Origin: Lawsonella clevelandensis
Lineage (GTDB): Bacteria > Actinomycetota > Actinomycetes > Mycobacteriales > Mycobacteriaceae
Reading direction: 5' to 3'
Length of the DNA stretch: 64,000 bases
Assembly (NCBI RefSeq): GCF_003241315.1
Contig: NZ_QFOZ01000005.1
Coordinates: forward strand, 12,074 to 76,073
The notes under the pieces were generated by a model. The model ran no database searches. It saw only the letters and a list, made by a program, of their open reading frames with translations, and was not told the DNA's origin. The position numbers and the translations under genes were made by a program. Shown one piece after another: positions 41,891 to 50,912 of the stretch (position 1 is the first letter of the stretch; every line of letters starts with the position of its first letter).

Positions 41891-44188
41891 ATGTCTGAAC
41901 AGCAGCTTGATACCGTTGCCTACGCGGCAGCCACCCCCGACCTGGAACAGCCCTGGAAAGAACTCGGCCTGAAAGAAGACGAGTACCTCCGCATTCGCGA
42001 AATCCTCGGCCGTCGCCCCACCGACGCAGAACTCGCCATGTACTCCATCATGTGGTCCGAGCACTGCTCCTACAAGTCCTCCAAAGTTCACCTGGGATAC
42101 TTCGGTGAAACAATGACCGAGGACATGCGCAAGAACCTACTCGCCGGTATCGGCGAGAACGCCGGCGTTATCTCCATCGGTGACGACTGGGCCGTCACCT
42201 TCAAAGTGGAATCCCACAACCACCCCTCCTACGTGGAGCCCTACCAGGGTGCCACCACCGGTGTGGGCGGCATCGTCCGCGACATTATGGCCATGGGCGC
42301 CCGCCCCGTCGCCGTCATGGACCAACTCCGCTTCGGCCCCTCCGACGCCAAGGACACCAAACGTGTCCTCCCCGGCGTTGTCGCTGGTGTGGGCGGCTAC
42401 GGCAACTGCCTAGGCCTCCCCAACATCGGTGGCGAAACCGTCTTTGACGAAACCTACGCCGGTAACCCACTGGTGAACGCTCTCTGCGTGGGCACCATGC
42501 GTGTAGACGACCTCCACCTGGCCTTCGCCTCCGGTAAAGGCAACAAGGTTATCCTCTTCGGCTCCGCCACCGGACTCGATGGCATCGGCGGCGTTTCCGT
42601 CCTTGCCTCCGAAACCTTCGACGACAGCTCCGCAGAGACTGGCGCTAAATCCCACAAGAAACTCCCCTCCGTCCAGGTAGGCGACCCCTTCGCAGAGAAG
42701 GTCCTCATCGAATGCTGCCTTGACCTCTACCACGCCAACATTGTTGTGGGCATCCAGGACCTGGGCGGTGCCGGACTCTCCTGCGCCACCTCTGAACTGG
42801 CTGCCGCCGGCGACGGCGGTATGCACGTTGACCTCGACAAGGTTCCCATGCGCGCCAAGGGCATGACCCCCGCCGAGGTCCTCTCCTCCGAATCCCAGGA
42901 ACGCATGTGCGCCGTCGTCACCCCCGAAAATGTGGATGCCTTCATGGACATCTGCAAGAAGTGGGATGTACAGGCCACCGTTATCGGTGAAGTTACCGAT
43001 GGCGACCACCTGGTTATCGACTGGCACGGGGAAACCGTTGTGGACGCCGTCGCCCACACCATCGCCCACGAGGGCCCCGTCTACAACCGTCCCATCGAAT
43101 ACCCCGACTGGCAGGACGCTGTGAAAGCAGACACCAGCGTCAGCCTGGCCCGCCCGACCAGCCCCGAGGAACTCCGCGACACCCTCTACCGGATGCTCGC
43201 CTGCGAAGACCTCTGCTCCCGCCGATTCATCGTGGAACAGTACGACCGCTACGTCCGTGGCAACACCATTGAGGCAGAAAACGCCGACGCTGGTGTTCTC
43301 CGCATCGACGAAAACACCGGACGCGGCATCGCCCTCGCAACCGACGCCTCCGGCCGCTACACCTACCTGGACCCCTACACCGGCGCCCAGCTAGCCTTCG
43401 CGGAAGCCTACCGCAACGTTGCCGCCACCGGTGCCCGCCCCGTCGCCGTCACCAACTGCTTGAACTTCGGTAACCCGGAAGAACCCGCCATTATGTGGCA
43501 GTTCAAAGAAGCCGTCCACGGCCTGGCTGACGCCTGCGCCCACTGCGGTGTGCCCGTCACCGGCGGTAATGTCTCCTTCTACAACAAGACCGGCAATACC
43601 TCCATCCTGCCGACTCCGCTTGCCGGTGTCCTGGGTGTTATCGACAATGTTGATGACGCTATCGGTACCGCTTTCGGGTCCCAACCCATGGAAAGCATCT
43701 TCCTGCTGGGCGAAACCAAGGATGAATTCGACGGTTCCATCTGGGCCAAGACCATGCACCAGCACCTCGGTGGTGTTCCCCCGCAGGTTGATCTTGACCA
43801 CGAGCAGAAACTCGCCGAGTTCATGGTGGAAGCGGCCAAGACTGGCACCGTCTCCGCCGCTCATGACCTCTCCGAAGGTGGACTTGCCCAGGCGGTTATT
43901 GAATCCGCCCTCGGCGGCAATGTGGGTGTTACCATCACCCTGCCGGAGGGTACTGACCCGTTCGTAGAGCTCTTCTCCGAATCTGCGGGCCGTATTCTCG
44001 TTGCCGTCCCACGCGACCAGGAAGACGCCTTCACTGCGCAGGTGGAAAAGTCCGGTCTGCCCTGCACGCGCATTGGTGTTGTGGAAGAATCCGCCACCGT
44101 GACCGTCCAAGGACAGTTCGCCGAGAAGCTAGAAGATTTGCGCCAGGCATGGGAAGGTACCCTCCCCACTCTGTTCGCACACGCTTAA
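41891..44188 (+). CDS. purL: phosphoribosylformylglycinamidine synthase subunit PurL
   Basis: Synthetase subunit: FGAR + ammonia + ATP to FGAM. The 765-residue small-type PurL has MWSEHCSYKSSK, KVESHNHPSYVEPYQGA, GGIVRDIMAMGA, GIQDLGGAGLSCA and, in the second half, TNCLNFGNPE, PVTGGNVSFYN and SAHDLSEGGLAQA. Two tandem PurM-like units are seen, as expected. The codon use here is more G+C-rich and more biased than in flanking genes, consistent with high expression. The SCP-like gene follows 6 bases after the stop. Confidence 0.97.
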   Translation: MSEQQLDTVAYAAATPDLEQPWKELGLKEDEYLRIREILGRRPTDAELAMYSIMWSEHCSYKSSKVHLGYFGETMTEDMRKNLLAGIGENAGVISIGDDWAVTFKVESHNHPSYVEPYQGATTGVGGIVRDIMAMGARPVAVMDQLRFGPSDAKDTKRVLPGVVAGVGGYGNCLGLPNIGGETVFDETYAGNPLVNALCVGTMRVDDLHLAFASGKGNKVILFGSATGLDGIGGVSVLASETFDDSSAETGAKSHKKLPSVQVGDPFAEKVLIECCLDLYHANIVVGIQDLGGAGLSCATSELAAAGDGGMHVDLDKVPMRAKGMTPAEVLSSESQERMCAVVTPENVDAFMDICKKWDVQATVIGEVTDGDHLVIDWHGETVVDAVAHTIAHEGPVYNRPIEYPDWQDAVKADTSVSLARPTSPEELRDTLYRMLACEDLCSRRFIVEQYDRYVRGNTIEAENADAGVLRIDENTGRGIALATDASGRYTYLDPYTGAQLAFAEAYRNVAATGARPVAVTNCLNFGNPEEPAIMWQFKEAVHGLADACAHCGVPVTGGNVSFYNKTGNTSILPTPLAGVLGVIDNVDDAIGTAFGSQPMESIFLLGETKDEFDGSIWAKTMHQHLGGVPPQVDLDHEQKLAEFMVEAAKTGTVSAAHDLSEGGLAQAVIESALGGNVGVTITLPEGTDPFVELFSESAGRILVAVPRDQEDAFTAQVEKSGLPCTRIGVVEESATVTVQGQFAEKLEDLRQAWEGTLPTLFAHA

Positions 44189-44194
44189 GTAACT

Positions 44195-44599
44195 GTGTCA
44201 CGCACGGCCCCGTCACCAGCGGAATTACGCGCCGTCATCCTTAGTATCCTGCCCTGGATAGAGGATGACGGCGCCGCCGTGCCGCCACGCTCAGACTCCC
44301 GCTACAGTGCTATTGCGGAAGCTGTACGCGGATCCGCCCGCACGCTTGCCGAGATCGCTCCCGGCCGCAGTGTGGAAGTTCGTATCCCTCCCTTCGTCGC
44401 CGTGCAGTGCATTGACGGGCCCCGTCATACACGCGGCACCCCGCCCAATGTGGTGCAAACTGACCCGCACACGTGGCTGCGGCTGGTCACCGGCCAGGAA
44501 TGTTGGGAAGATGCCATTCCCCTCCACCTCAGCGCTTCGGGAAGTCGTGCCGGAGAGATCGCGCACTGGCTACCCATTGTGCCCACGTGTGCCAACTGA
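44195..44599 (+). CDS. sterol carrier-like (SCP_3) domain protein
   Basis: A 134-residue soluble protein beginning SRTAPSPAELRAVILSILPWIED. The core RSVEVRIPPFVAVQCIDGPRHTRGTPPNVVQTDPHTWLRLVTGQECWEDA is the family hallmark of the actinobacterial SCP ortholog found between purL and purF (the Rv0807 position). Ligand and role are unknown; binding of a small hydrophobic molecule is suggested by the SCP fold. Start GTG at 44195. The strict linkage to purine genes suggests a role linked to that pathway, but this is inference. Confidence 0.82.
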   Translation: MSRTAPSPAELRAVILSILPWIEDDGAAVPPRSDSRYSAIAEAVRGSARTLAEIAPGRSVEVRIPPFVAVQCIDGPRHTRGTPPNVVQTDPHTWLRLVTGQECWEDAIPLHLSASGSRAGEIAHWLPIVPTCAN

Positions 44600-44652
44600 C
44601 TAACTAATGAGTAACTAACGAGACGACTACCAAGAAAGGTACGATAAGTACC

Positions 44653-46206
44653 ATGAGCAGCCCCTTGGATGACCTAGGAGAGCAGAAACCACGCGAGGAA
44701 TGTGGCGTCTTCGCAGTGTGGGCTCCCGAGGAAGAAGTTGCAAAGTTAACATTCTATGGCCTCTTTGCCCTCCAACACCGTGGGCAGGAAGCCGCCGGCA
44801 TCGCCGTGGGTGACGGCCAACAAACCATCGTCTTCAAAGACCTTGGCCTGGTTAACCAAGTATTCGATGAACAAACCTTGCAGGCCATGCAGGGAAATGT
44901 TGCTATTGGGCACACTCGCTACTCCACCACAGGTGCATCTACCTGGGAAAACGCTCAACCTATGTTCCGCTCCATGGGAGAGGATACGGGTGTAGCGTTG
45001 GCCCATAACGGTAATCTCGTCAACACCACTGCGCTGTTACGCCGCGCTATCCAGCTTGGCATTATGTCGGAAAACGAACTGGATGGGTGTACATCCGACA
45101 CGGACATTGTGGCATCTCTTCTCGCACACACTGCTGTCAAGCATGGATTAGAAGACGCTGCCCTGCATCTCCTTCCCAAAGTAGAGGGTGCCTACTGCTT
45201 CGTCATGTGTGATAACGACACTATCTATGCCGCACGTGACCCCTACGGAGTACGCCCATTAAGTCTTGGGCGGTTGGAGCGTGGCTGGGTTATCGCCTCT
45301 GAAACCTGTGCCCTGGATATTGTGGGCGCCTCCTACGTGCGCGATATTGAGCCAGGCGAGTTCGTCACCATTAATGCTTCTGGAGTGCATTCTCGGCATT
45401 TCGCGGAACCCCGGCACGCGCGCTGTATTTTTGAGCACGTCTACCTGGCGCGTCCAGATTCATACCTTAACGGGCATTCTGTGAACAGCACACGTGTGGG
45501 AATTGGGCGGCGGCTAGCGAAGGAACACCCCTGCGATGGTGATCTTGTTATCCCCGTCCCCGAATCAGGAATGCCGGCAGCAGTCGGCTATGCACAAGAA
45601 TCAGGTATTCCCTTCGCGCAAGGACTTACCAAGAACTCCTACGTGGGCCGTACGTTCATTCAGCCCTCGCAAACTATCCGCCAACTGGGTATTCGTCTAA
45701 AACTTAACCCGCTACGTGAAGTTATCCGCGGTAAACGCCTAGTGGTTGTGGATGACTCCATTGTGCGCGGTAATACACAGCGCGCACTGGTCAGTATGCT
45801 GCGGGAAGCCGGAGCTGCTGAAGTACACGTTCGTATTGCCTCCCCACCCGTCAAATGGCCATGCTTCTATGGCATCGATTTTGCGTCTCCGGCAGAACTC
45901 ATTGCCAACGGCGTTGATGATACAGACGACATGCTGGAGGGTGTGCGCCGGGCAATTGGTGCTGATTCCCTCGGGTATGTTTCACAGGAGGCAATGGTGG
46001 AAGCCACTGGTCAGCCTGCTTGTGAAATGTGCTGTGCCTGCTTTGACGGGCAGTACCCCATTAAACTCCCACCGGAAAACCCACTGGTGAAGCCGCTCCT
46101 GCACATGGAGGGCGCAAACTGTGTGGTGGCTTCCGATACTGAGGTTCCAGATGATCTGCTGGACCTGGTAGAACCCGAAGAACAGATCACCAACACCCCG
46201 CAGTAA
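44653..46206 (+). CDS. purF: amidophosphoribosyltransferase
   Basis: First committed step of purine synthesis: PRPP + glutamine to 5-phosphoribosylamine. The 517-residue product has a short propeptide ending P-R-E-E before the catalytic C17 (CGVFAVW), the N-terminal glutaminase domain (LQHRGQEAAGI, HTRYSTTG, HNGNLVN), and a C-terminal phosphoribosyltransferase domain with the PRPP loop LVVVDDSIVRGNTQ. A Cys-rich end (C-E-M-C-C-A-C-F-D-G-Q-Y-P) indicates the [4Fe-4S] type, as in Bacillus PurF. purM follows after 15 bases. Confidence 0.97.
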   Translation: MSSPLDDLGEQKPREECGVFAVWAPEEEVAKLTFYGLFALQHRGQEAAGIAVGDGQQTIVFKDLGLVNQVFDEQTLQAMQGNVAIGHTRYSTTGASTWENAQPMFRSMGEDTGVALAHNGNLVNTTALLRRAIQLGIMSENELDGCTSDTDIVASLLAHTAVKHGLEDAALHLLPKVEGAYCFVMCDNDTIYAARDPYGVRPLSLGRLERGWVIASETCALDIVGASYVRDIEPGEFVTINASGVHSRHFAEPRHARCIFEHVYLARPDSYLNGHSVNSTRVGIGRRLAKEHPCDGDLVIPVPESGMPAAVGYAQESGIPFAQGLTKNSYVGRTFIQPSQTIRQLGIRLKLNPLREVIRGKRLVVVDDSIVRGNTQRALVSMLREAGAAEVHVRIASPPVKWPCFYGIDFASPAELIANGVDDTDDMLEGVRRAIGADSLGYVSQEAMVEATGQPACEMCCACFDGQYPIKLPPENPLVKPLLHMEGANCVVASDTEVPDDLLDLVEPEEQITNTPQ

Positions 46207-46221
46207 AGAAGTGAGTGTCTC

Positions 46222-47301
46222 ATGAGTGTGGAAAACCCCCAATCGAAAGGGATGTCCTACGCCCAAGCTGGTGTCGATATTGAAGCAGGCGATAAAGCTG
46301 TAGAGCTTTTCGCCCCGCTCGCCAAGAAAGCTACTCGCCCGGAGGTGCGCGGCGGACTTGGCGGCTTCGCTGGCCTTTTTGCGCTGGGTACCCAGTACAA
46401 GGAGCCGCTGCTCGCAGCCTCCTCTGATGGTGTTGGCACCAAGATTGATATTGCCCGCCAAATGGGTGTCTACAACACGGTTGGTCTCGATCTTGTCGCT
46501 ATGGTTGTAGATGACCTTGTTGTCTGCGGCGCAGAACCCCTCTTCCTGCAGGATTACATTTCCATTGGCCATGTTGTGCCTGAAAAAGTCGCCCAGCTTG
46601 TTGCAGGTATCGCGGACGGTTGCGTGAAGTCCGGCTGTGCGTTGCTCGGTGGTGAAACTGCTGAACATCCAGGCCTTATGGCACCAGACGAGTTTGATAT
46701 GGCAGCCACCGGTGTTGGCGTCGTAGAGGCTGCAGAGGTCCTTGGACCCGATCGCGTGAAGGCCGGCGACGTATGCATCGCTATGGCGTCCAGTGGCCTA
46801 CACTCCAATGGTTACTCACTTGCCCGTAAAGTACTGCTTGATATGGCTGGTCTTCCCCTGGATGCGCATGTGGAAGAGTTCGGCCGTACCGTGGGTGAAG
46901 AAATGCTGGAACCCACCTATATCTATGCCAAAGACTGCCTGGCTGTTATGGCGGAAGCCCAGGTGCGTACATTCTGCCACGTTACTGGCGGTGGATTAGC
47001 AGGGAACCTGGCACGAGTTATTCCAGAAAGACTCACTGCTGATCTGGACCGCGCCACCTGGACACCAGGCGCAGTTTTCCGTGTCATCCAAAAGGAAGGA
47101 CACGTTGAAATTGCCGATATGGAACAGACATTCAATATGGGTATCGGTATGGTCGCTGTTGTTGCCCCCGAAGATGCAGATCGAGCAATGGCAGTACTGA
47201 CCGCCCGTCATATTGACTCGTGGGTACTGGGAGAGGTTCGCGCTGCGGACGATGCTAGTATGCCGCGAGCAACCCTCCATGGTAGCTATCCGCGTTTTTA
47301 G
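46222..47301 (+). CDS. purM: phosphoribosylformylglycinamidine cyclo-ligase (AIR synthetase)
   Basis: Converts FGAM to AIR with ATP. The 359-residue protein has MSYAQAGVDIEAGDKAVEL, SSDGVGTKIDIARQ, VVDDLVVCGAEPLFLQDYI, GCALLGGETAEHPGLM, and HVTGGGLAGNLARV. Its ATG follows an AAGTGAG-type site after purF. It is the last purine gene of this cluster; a hairpin terminator separates it from the convergent DUF3073 gene. Confidence 0.97.
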   Translation: MSVENPQSKGMSYAQAGVDIEAGDKAVELFAPLAKKATRPEVRGGLGGFAGLFALGTQYKEPLLAASSDGVGTKIDIARQMGVYNTVGLDLVAMVVDDLVVCGAEPLFLQDYISIGHVVPEKVAQLVAGIADGCVKSGCALLGGETAEHPGLMAPDEFDMAATGVGVVEAAEVLGPDRVKAGDVCIAMASSGLHSNGYSLARKVLLDMAGLPLDAHVEEFGRTVGEEMLEPTYIYAKDCLAVMAEAQVRTFCHVTGGGLAGNLARVIPERLTADLDRATWTPGAVFRVIQKEGHVEIADMEQTFNMGIGMVAVVAPEDADRAMAVLTARHIDSWVLGEVRAADDASMPRATLHGSYPRF

Positions 47302-47354
47302 CTTTCATACTGTCAATGGACAGGCAAATATAAACAGCTGAATAAATAGCACGA

Positions 47355-47386
47355 AAGGGGAGCTCCACTGCTAGTGGGGCTCCCTT
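47355..47386. terminator. terminator between purM and the DUF3073 gene
   Basis: AAGGGGAGCTCCACT and AGTGGGGCTCCCTT pair with one bulge and a short loop; the U-run on either side is weak. Confidence 0.65.
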
Positions 47387-47468
47387 GACGTATTTATATA
47401 TCGTTGAGTGCGGTAGAGATACGCGTTATCGCGAAAGAGTGGAATGGAAACACTCAGTGCGAAGCTGG

Positions 47469-47675
47469 TCACTTCCAGTCTTCGTACTTCTTGTACGGAT
47501 CCTCGTCTTCAACGTCATCGTACTCATCCGCCCACCTGTCGACGTAACGATCATCTTCATCAGATGACGAGCCAGACAGCTCACGCTGGAGGCTCTCAAA
47601 ATCAGTCTCAGGAGAGTTGTACTTCAACTGGCGAGCAACTTTAGCCTGCTTCGCCTTGGCACGGCCGCGGCCCAT
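47469..47675 (-). CDS. DUF3073 small protein
   Basis: A 68-residue protein with a basic start MGRGRAKAKQAKVARQLKY and a very acidic, Tyr/Trp-containing end (DDRYVDRWADEYDDVEDEDPY), the exact pattern of the actinobacterial DUF3073 family (Rv0810c position, between purM and the YgfZ-like gene). The charge split suggests nucleic-acid or protein binding, but function is unknown. ATG at 47675. Confidence 0.92.
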   Translation of the reverse strand: MGRGRAKAKQAKVARQLKYNSPETDFESLQRELSGSSSDEDDRYVDRWADEYDDVEDEDPYKKYEDWK

Positions 47676-47800
47676 GGCCTGACCCCCTTGAAATGTGGAT
47701 GGCTCTCACTTTTGTGAGTCACCGAATGTTTCTACGTATGGTCCTGGCAACTAGGATACCGGTTTTCCTGTCAAAATTCTTTCTTGACGTGAGAAGTTCC

Positions 47801-48943
47801 TCATAAGTTCCTGTGTCTTGCTGATGAGCGGAAGCTCTGAACAGCCTCTCTACCTGCCCTATGCCCATCAGGATGAACCGATAATTCCCCCATAATAGAG
47901 GCTTTACCTGCATCTTCATCTGTTTTCCAGAAAAGTTCTTGAGAATCTTCAATAGTGCGGCGAACTAATCCCAATGCCAGTGGGCCATATTCCCAATGAT
48001 CGACAACCGTACCAATACGTCCCACAGACTTGCGATAATCGGCATCCGCATAGAGATCAGTGCCAGGAACGGGACGCACTTCGGAGGAGCCATCAAGAAG
48101 AAGAACAATTTGGCGACGTGGCGGCAAACCAACATTATGAATCTTGGCGACAGTCTCCTGGCCGCGGTAGCACCCCTTTGTGACGGAGGCGCCGGCACCC
48201 GTATCCGGTTCCCCCACAGAGTTATATTCATGGGGAAGGGATTTGTCGTCCATGTCTGTTGTTATCTCTGGGAGACCTGCTGCGCAGCGCAGCGCGTCCC
48301 ACGTCCACTTACCAGTAGTGGTAAGGCCAGTAGCACATAGCTCGTTGACGAGGGAAGCACAGTCAGTAGTGGGAGGAATATATAGCAGTGCAGTGGGGAT
48401 CCCGCGTGGGCAACCTTGGGCGGTAATGACGTGCTTGCTGTCTAGTAGTGCGGAGACAGCGGGGGAGAGGAGCGGCTGCGACGTGGCAGCAGTATCGGTG
48501 GCAGCAGTGTTAACAATTGCGCATACGCTGTCGTCGGTTGTGGTAACAGTGACGTTTGACCAAAACACCATGCTGGTGAGGTACTCCTGGAGAGAATCTC
48601 GATGTTCTCTGGGGGTGGCAAGGAAGTAACCGTCGGGTGTGCGGGCCACCCAGCATTCTTCACAAATGTGTCCGTGGGCATCCAGGATGTAGGCGTGCCG
48701 CAGTTCGCTGTGGGTGGGGGAGAGGACAGGCATATCGACTACTTTTTGGGCGAGTAGTGAGTGTAGCCAGCTGGGGGCATCTTCTCCGGCAACGTGTAGT
48801 ACGGAAAGGTGGCGTAGATCGATGAGGACGCCTGTGTCGTGGGCGGCGCGTTGTTCTGCGAAGGGGTCTCCGCAATGCCAGGTGGATGCGGTGGGGTGAG
48901 TGGATGTGGGCACACCCTGGGGGAATTGATAGCTGGTGGTCAT
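47801..48943 (-). CDS. ygfZ: YgfZ/GcvT-like folate-binding protein
   Basis: YgfZ/IBA57-type proteins use tetrahydrofolate to support assembly or repair of Fe-S clusters. The 380-residue sequence has the N-terminal GcvT-like fold (DLRHLSVLHVAGEDAPSWLHSLLAQ), and the signature K-G-C-Y-R-G-Q-E-T near residue 260 with the conserved cysteine. A C-terminal beta-barrel follows (GRIGTVVDHWEYGPLALGLVRR). It matches the Rv0811c position. Several enzymes encoded nearby (MutY, PurF) carry Fe-S clusters. ATG at 48943. Confidence 0.9.
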   Translation of the reverse strand: MTTSYQFPQGVPTSTHPTASTWHCGDPFAEQRAAHDTGVLIDLRHLSVLHVAGEDAPSWLHSLLAQKVVDMPVLSPTHSELRHAYILDAHGHICEECWVARTPDGYFLATPREHRDSLQEYLTSMVFWSNVTVTTTDDSVCAIVNTAATDTAATSQPLLSPAVSALLDSKHVITAQGCPRGIPTALLYIPPTTDCASLVNELCATGLTTTGKWTWDALRCAAGLPEITTDMDDKSLPHEYNSVGEPDTGAGASVTKGCYRGQETVAKIHNVGLPPRRQIVLLLDGSSEVRPVPGTDLYADADYRKSVGRIGTVVDHWEYGPLALGLVRRTIEDSQELFWKTDEDAGKASIMGELSVHPDGHRAGREAVQSFRSSARHRNL

Positions 48944-49056
48944 GATTAAGAATATATGTTGTTATCGTGACATTTTAGGATAAATTACCCCCGTTTGGGG
49001 GTAGTCTATTTTTGCCACGATATTGCCAAATTATGTCATTAACCAGACTTATAAAT

Positions 49057-49072
49057 TGTGATCGATGCCACT
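49057..49072. promoter_or_regulatory. GlxR/CRP-like binding site
   Basis: TGTGATCGATGCCACT has a perfect left half (TGTGA) and a 3-of-5 right half (CCACT for TCACA). Position is about 200 bases upstream of cydA. Confidence 0.3.
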
Positions 49073-49195
49073 ATAAATGCCGGTCACATACGGTCTTTAA
49101 TAAATCGAAAAAATAATTCCATTATTACAACGGATTTTTATGGCAAATAATGCGACAGTCTGTCTCATTCAGGTTCACCCTAGCTGGCTGTCCTG

Positions 49196-49214
49196 TTAAG
49201 TTAGGCTTAGGCCC
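49196..49214. promoter_or_regulatory. DtxR/IdeR-like half-site
   Basis: TTAAGTTAGGCTTAGGCCC matches 11 of the first 12 bases of TTAGGTTAGGCTAACCTAA, but its second half is poor. Confidence 0.25.
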
Positions 49215-49271
49215 GAGAACTATCGGGATCACCGCAATGGCAGCAATGCCACGCAAAACGGAGTCGCTTCA

Positions 49272-50897
49272 ATGGATGTTTTAGACCTATCCCGGTGGCA
49301 ATTCGGGATCACGACGGTCTATCACTTCATCTTCGTACCATTGACGCTGGGCCTTACGGTCCTTGTCGCTATTATGCAATCCATCTGGATGGGTACGAAG
49401 AAGGAGGGATGGTACCGCGCTACCAAATTCTTCGGTAAGTTGATGGTCATCAACTTTGCCCTCGGTGTCGCAACTGGCATCGTGCAGGAATTCCAGTTCG
49501 GCATGAACTGGTCCGGGTATTCTGCCTATGTCGGTGACGTATTCGGTGCACCGCTCGCTTTCGAAGGCCTCATGGCGTTCTTCCTAGAGTCCACTTTCCT
49601 AGGACTCTGGATCTTCGGCTGGGGTCGCCTATCGCGCAAAGCCCACTTGGCGTCTGCCTGGGCATTTGCACTAGCAACCAATATCTCAGCTTTCTGGATT
49701 ATTACCGCTAACGGCTTCATGCAGCATCCAGTTGGAGCCGAATACAACCCAGAAACAGGACGTGCCGAACTCGTTGACTTCGGGAAACTACTTGGTAACC
49801 CCGCGGGCCTGCTCGCCTTCGCCCACGTTATTTCCGCATCCTTCCTGCTTTCCGCTACGTTCGTGGCCGGTATTGCCGGATGGTGGATGTCCCGCATTGT
49901 GCGAAACTATTCCCAGAACAATCCCGCACAGAACACTCTTCTCCAAAGCAACGTCGCAGAGGGTAGTGCGGTAGAGAAAGCTACAGATAAGGCTGCTAAG
50001 AAAGCTGCCAAGAAGGCCGCCAAAGACTCTATTGGTGCACACACCATAAAAGACGCCGAAACGGTTTTCCGTCCGGCGTTCCGTCTGGGTCTTCTCGTCA
50101 TGATCATCTCCGGAATTCTTGTTATTGTTTCCGGTCACTACCAAATGCAGTGGGTATTTGACGATCAGCCCATGAAGGCCGCCTCTGCGGAAGTTCTCTG
50201 CAAGACTGAAACAGACCCCAACCTTTCCCTCCTCTCCAAAGCCCCCGGGAATAACTGCGAGAATGCCGATGAGATCATGGGTATTCCCGGTATGCTCTCG
50301 TGGCTCATCGACGGTAAGACCTCCGGTGTTACCGTGGAAGGCATTGAAAACCTCCAACACAAGTACGAGAAGATGTATGGGCCCGGTGATTATCGCCCCA
50401 ATATCCTCGTCACCTACTGGTGCTTCCGCCTTATGATCGCAATGGGTGTCTTCAGCCTTATCCTCGCCATTATTGGGCTTGTCGTTACCAGTAAGGGCAA
50501 GATGCCAAGCAGCAAACACTTCGAGCGTTTCGCTGTCTTCTGCTTGCCCTTCCCCTTCATCGGCCACGCTCTTGGATGGATTATGACGGAGATGGGACGC
50601 CAACCCTGGATTGTCCACCCGAACCCCTCTGGAGATCCGCGTATTCACCTCACCGTAGACGAGGCTGTGTCCCCGCTGGCACCCCATGAAGTGTGGATTT
50701 CCGTCATTGGGTTCACCCTGGTCTATCTCATCCTCGCCGTTGTCTGGTTCTACCTCATGCGTCGCTACACAGCTGTGGGCCTAAGGCCAGCTGACAAGGA
50801 GCCACTGCCTGAGTTTAAGGACGACGATAACGACGGCTATCCCGACTACGCTCACGACGAGAACGGGGACCCCACTCCGCTCTCCTTCGCCTACTAA
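49272..50897 (+). CDS. cydA: cytochrome bd ubiquinol/menaquinol oxidase subunit I
   Basis: Haem-bearing subunit of the high-affinity oxygen reductase. The 541-residue protein has DLSRWQFGITTVYHFIFVPLTLGL at the start with an early haem-ligand histidine, GFMQHPVGAEYN, the quinol-site region with GHYQMQW, and GWIMTEMGRQPW. The Q-loop is of the short type. An unusual feature is a long loop between TM5 and TM6 (about residues 213-270) holding a Lys/Ala repeat (KATDKAAKKAAKKAAK, about 235-250). By the positive-inside rule it is cytoplasmic. cydB follows 15 bases after the stop with AGGAGG. Confidence 0.96.
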   Translation: MDVLDLSRWQFGITTVYHFIFVPLTLGLTVLVAIMQSIWMGTKKEGWYRATKFFGKLMVINFALGVATGIVQEFQFGMNWSGYSAYVGDVFGAPLAFEGLMAFFLESTFLGLWIFGWGRLSRKAHLASAWAFALATNISAFWIITANGFMQHPVGAEYNPETGRAELVDFGKLLGNPAGLLAFAHVISASFLLSATFVAGIAGWWMSRIVRNYSQNNPAQNTLLQSNVAEGSAVEKATDKAAKKAAKKAAKDSIGAHTIKDAETVFRPAFRLGLLVMIISGILVIVSGHYQMQWVFDDQPMKAASAEVLCKTETDPNLSLLSKAPGNNCENADEIMGIPGMLSWLIDGKTSGVTVEGIENLQHKYEKMYGPGDYRPNILVTYWCFRLMIAMGVFSLILAIIGLVVTSKGKMPSSKHFERFAVFCLPFPFIGHALGWIMTEMGRQPWIVHPNPSGDPRIHLTVDEAVSPLAPHEVWISVIGFTLVYLILAVVWFYLMRRYTAVGLRPADKEPLPEFKDDDNDGYPDYAHDENGDPTPLSFAY

Positions 50898-50912
50898 GAG
50901 GAGGTTACTGAC

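Larger units (their letters stand above)
48944..49271 (+). promoter_or_regulatory. cydABDC upstream regulatory region
   Basis: About 330 AT-rich bases with no gene, much richer in A/T than the flanking coding sequence. It holds a GlxR/CRP-like site (49057-49072) and a DtxR-like half-site (49196-49214), both listed. No clear -35/-10 pair could be assigned. Confidence 0.6.

Noticed and set aside
42410..43069. Minus-strand open frames inside purL (also 43391-44110)
   Set aside because: Shadows of a highly biased, G+C-rich gene; products are Gly/Val/His-rich without any family features.
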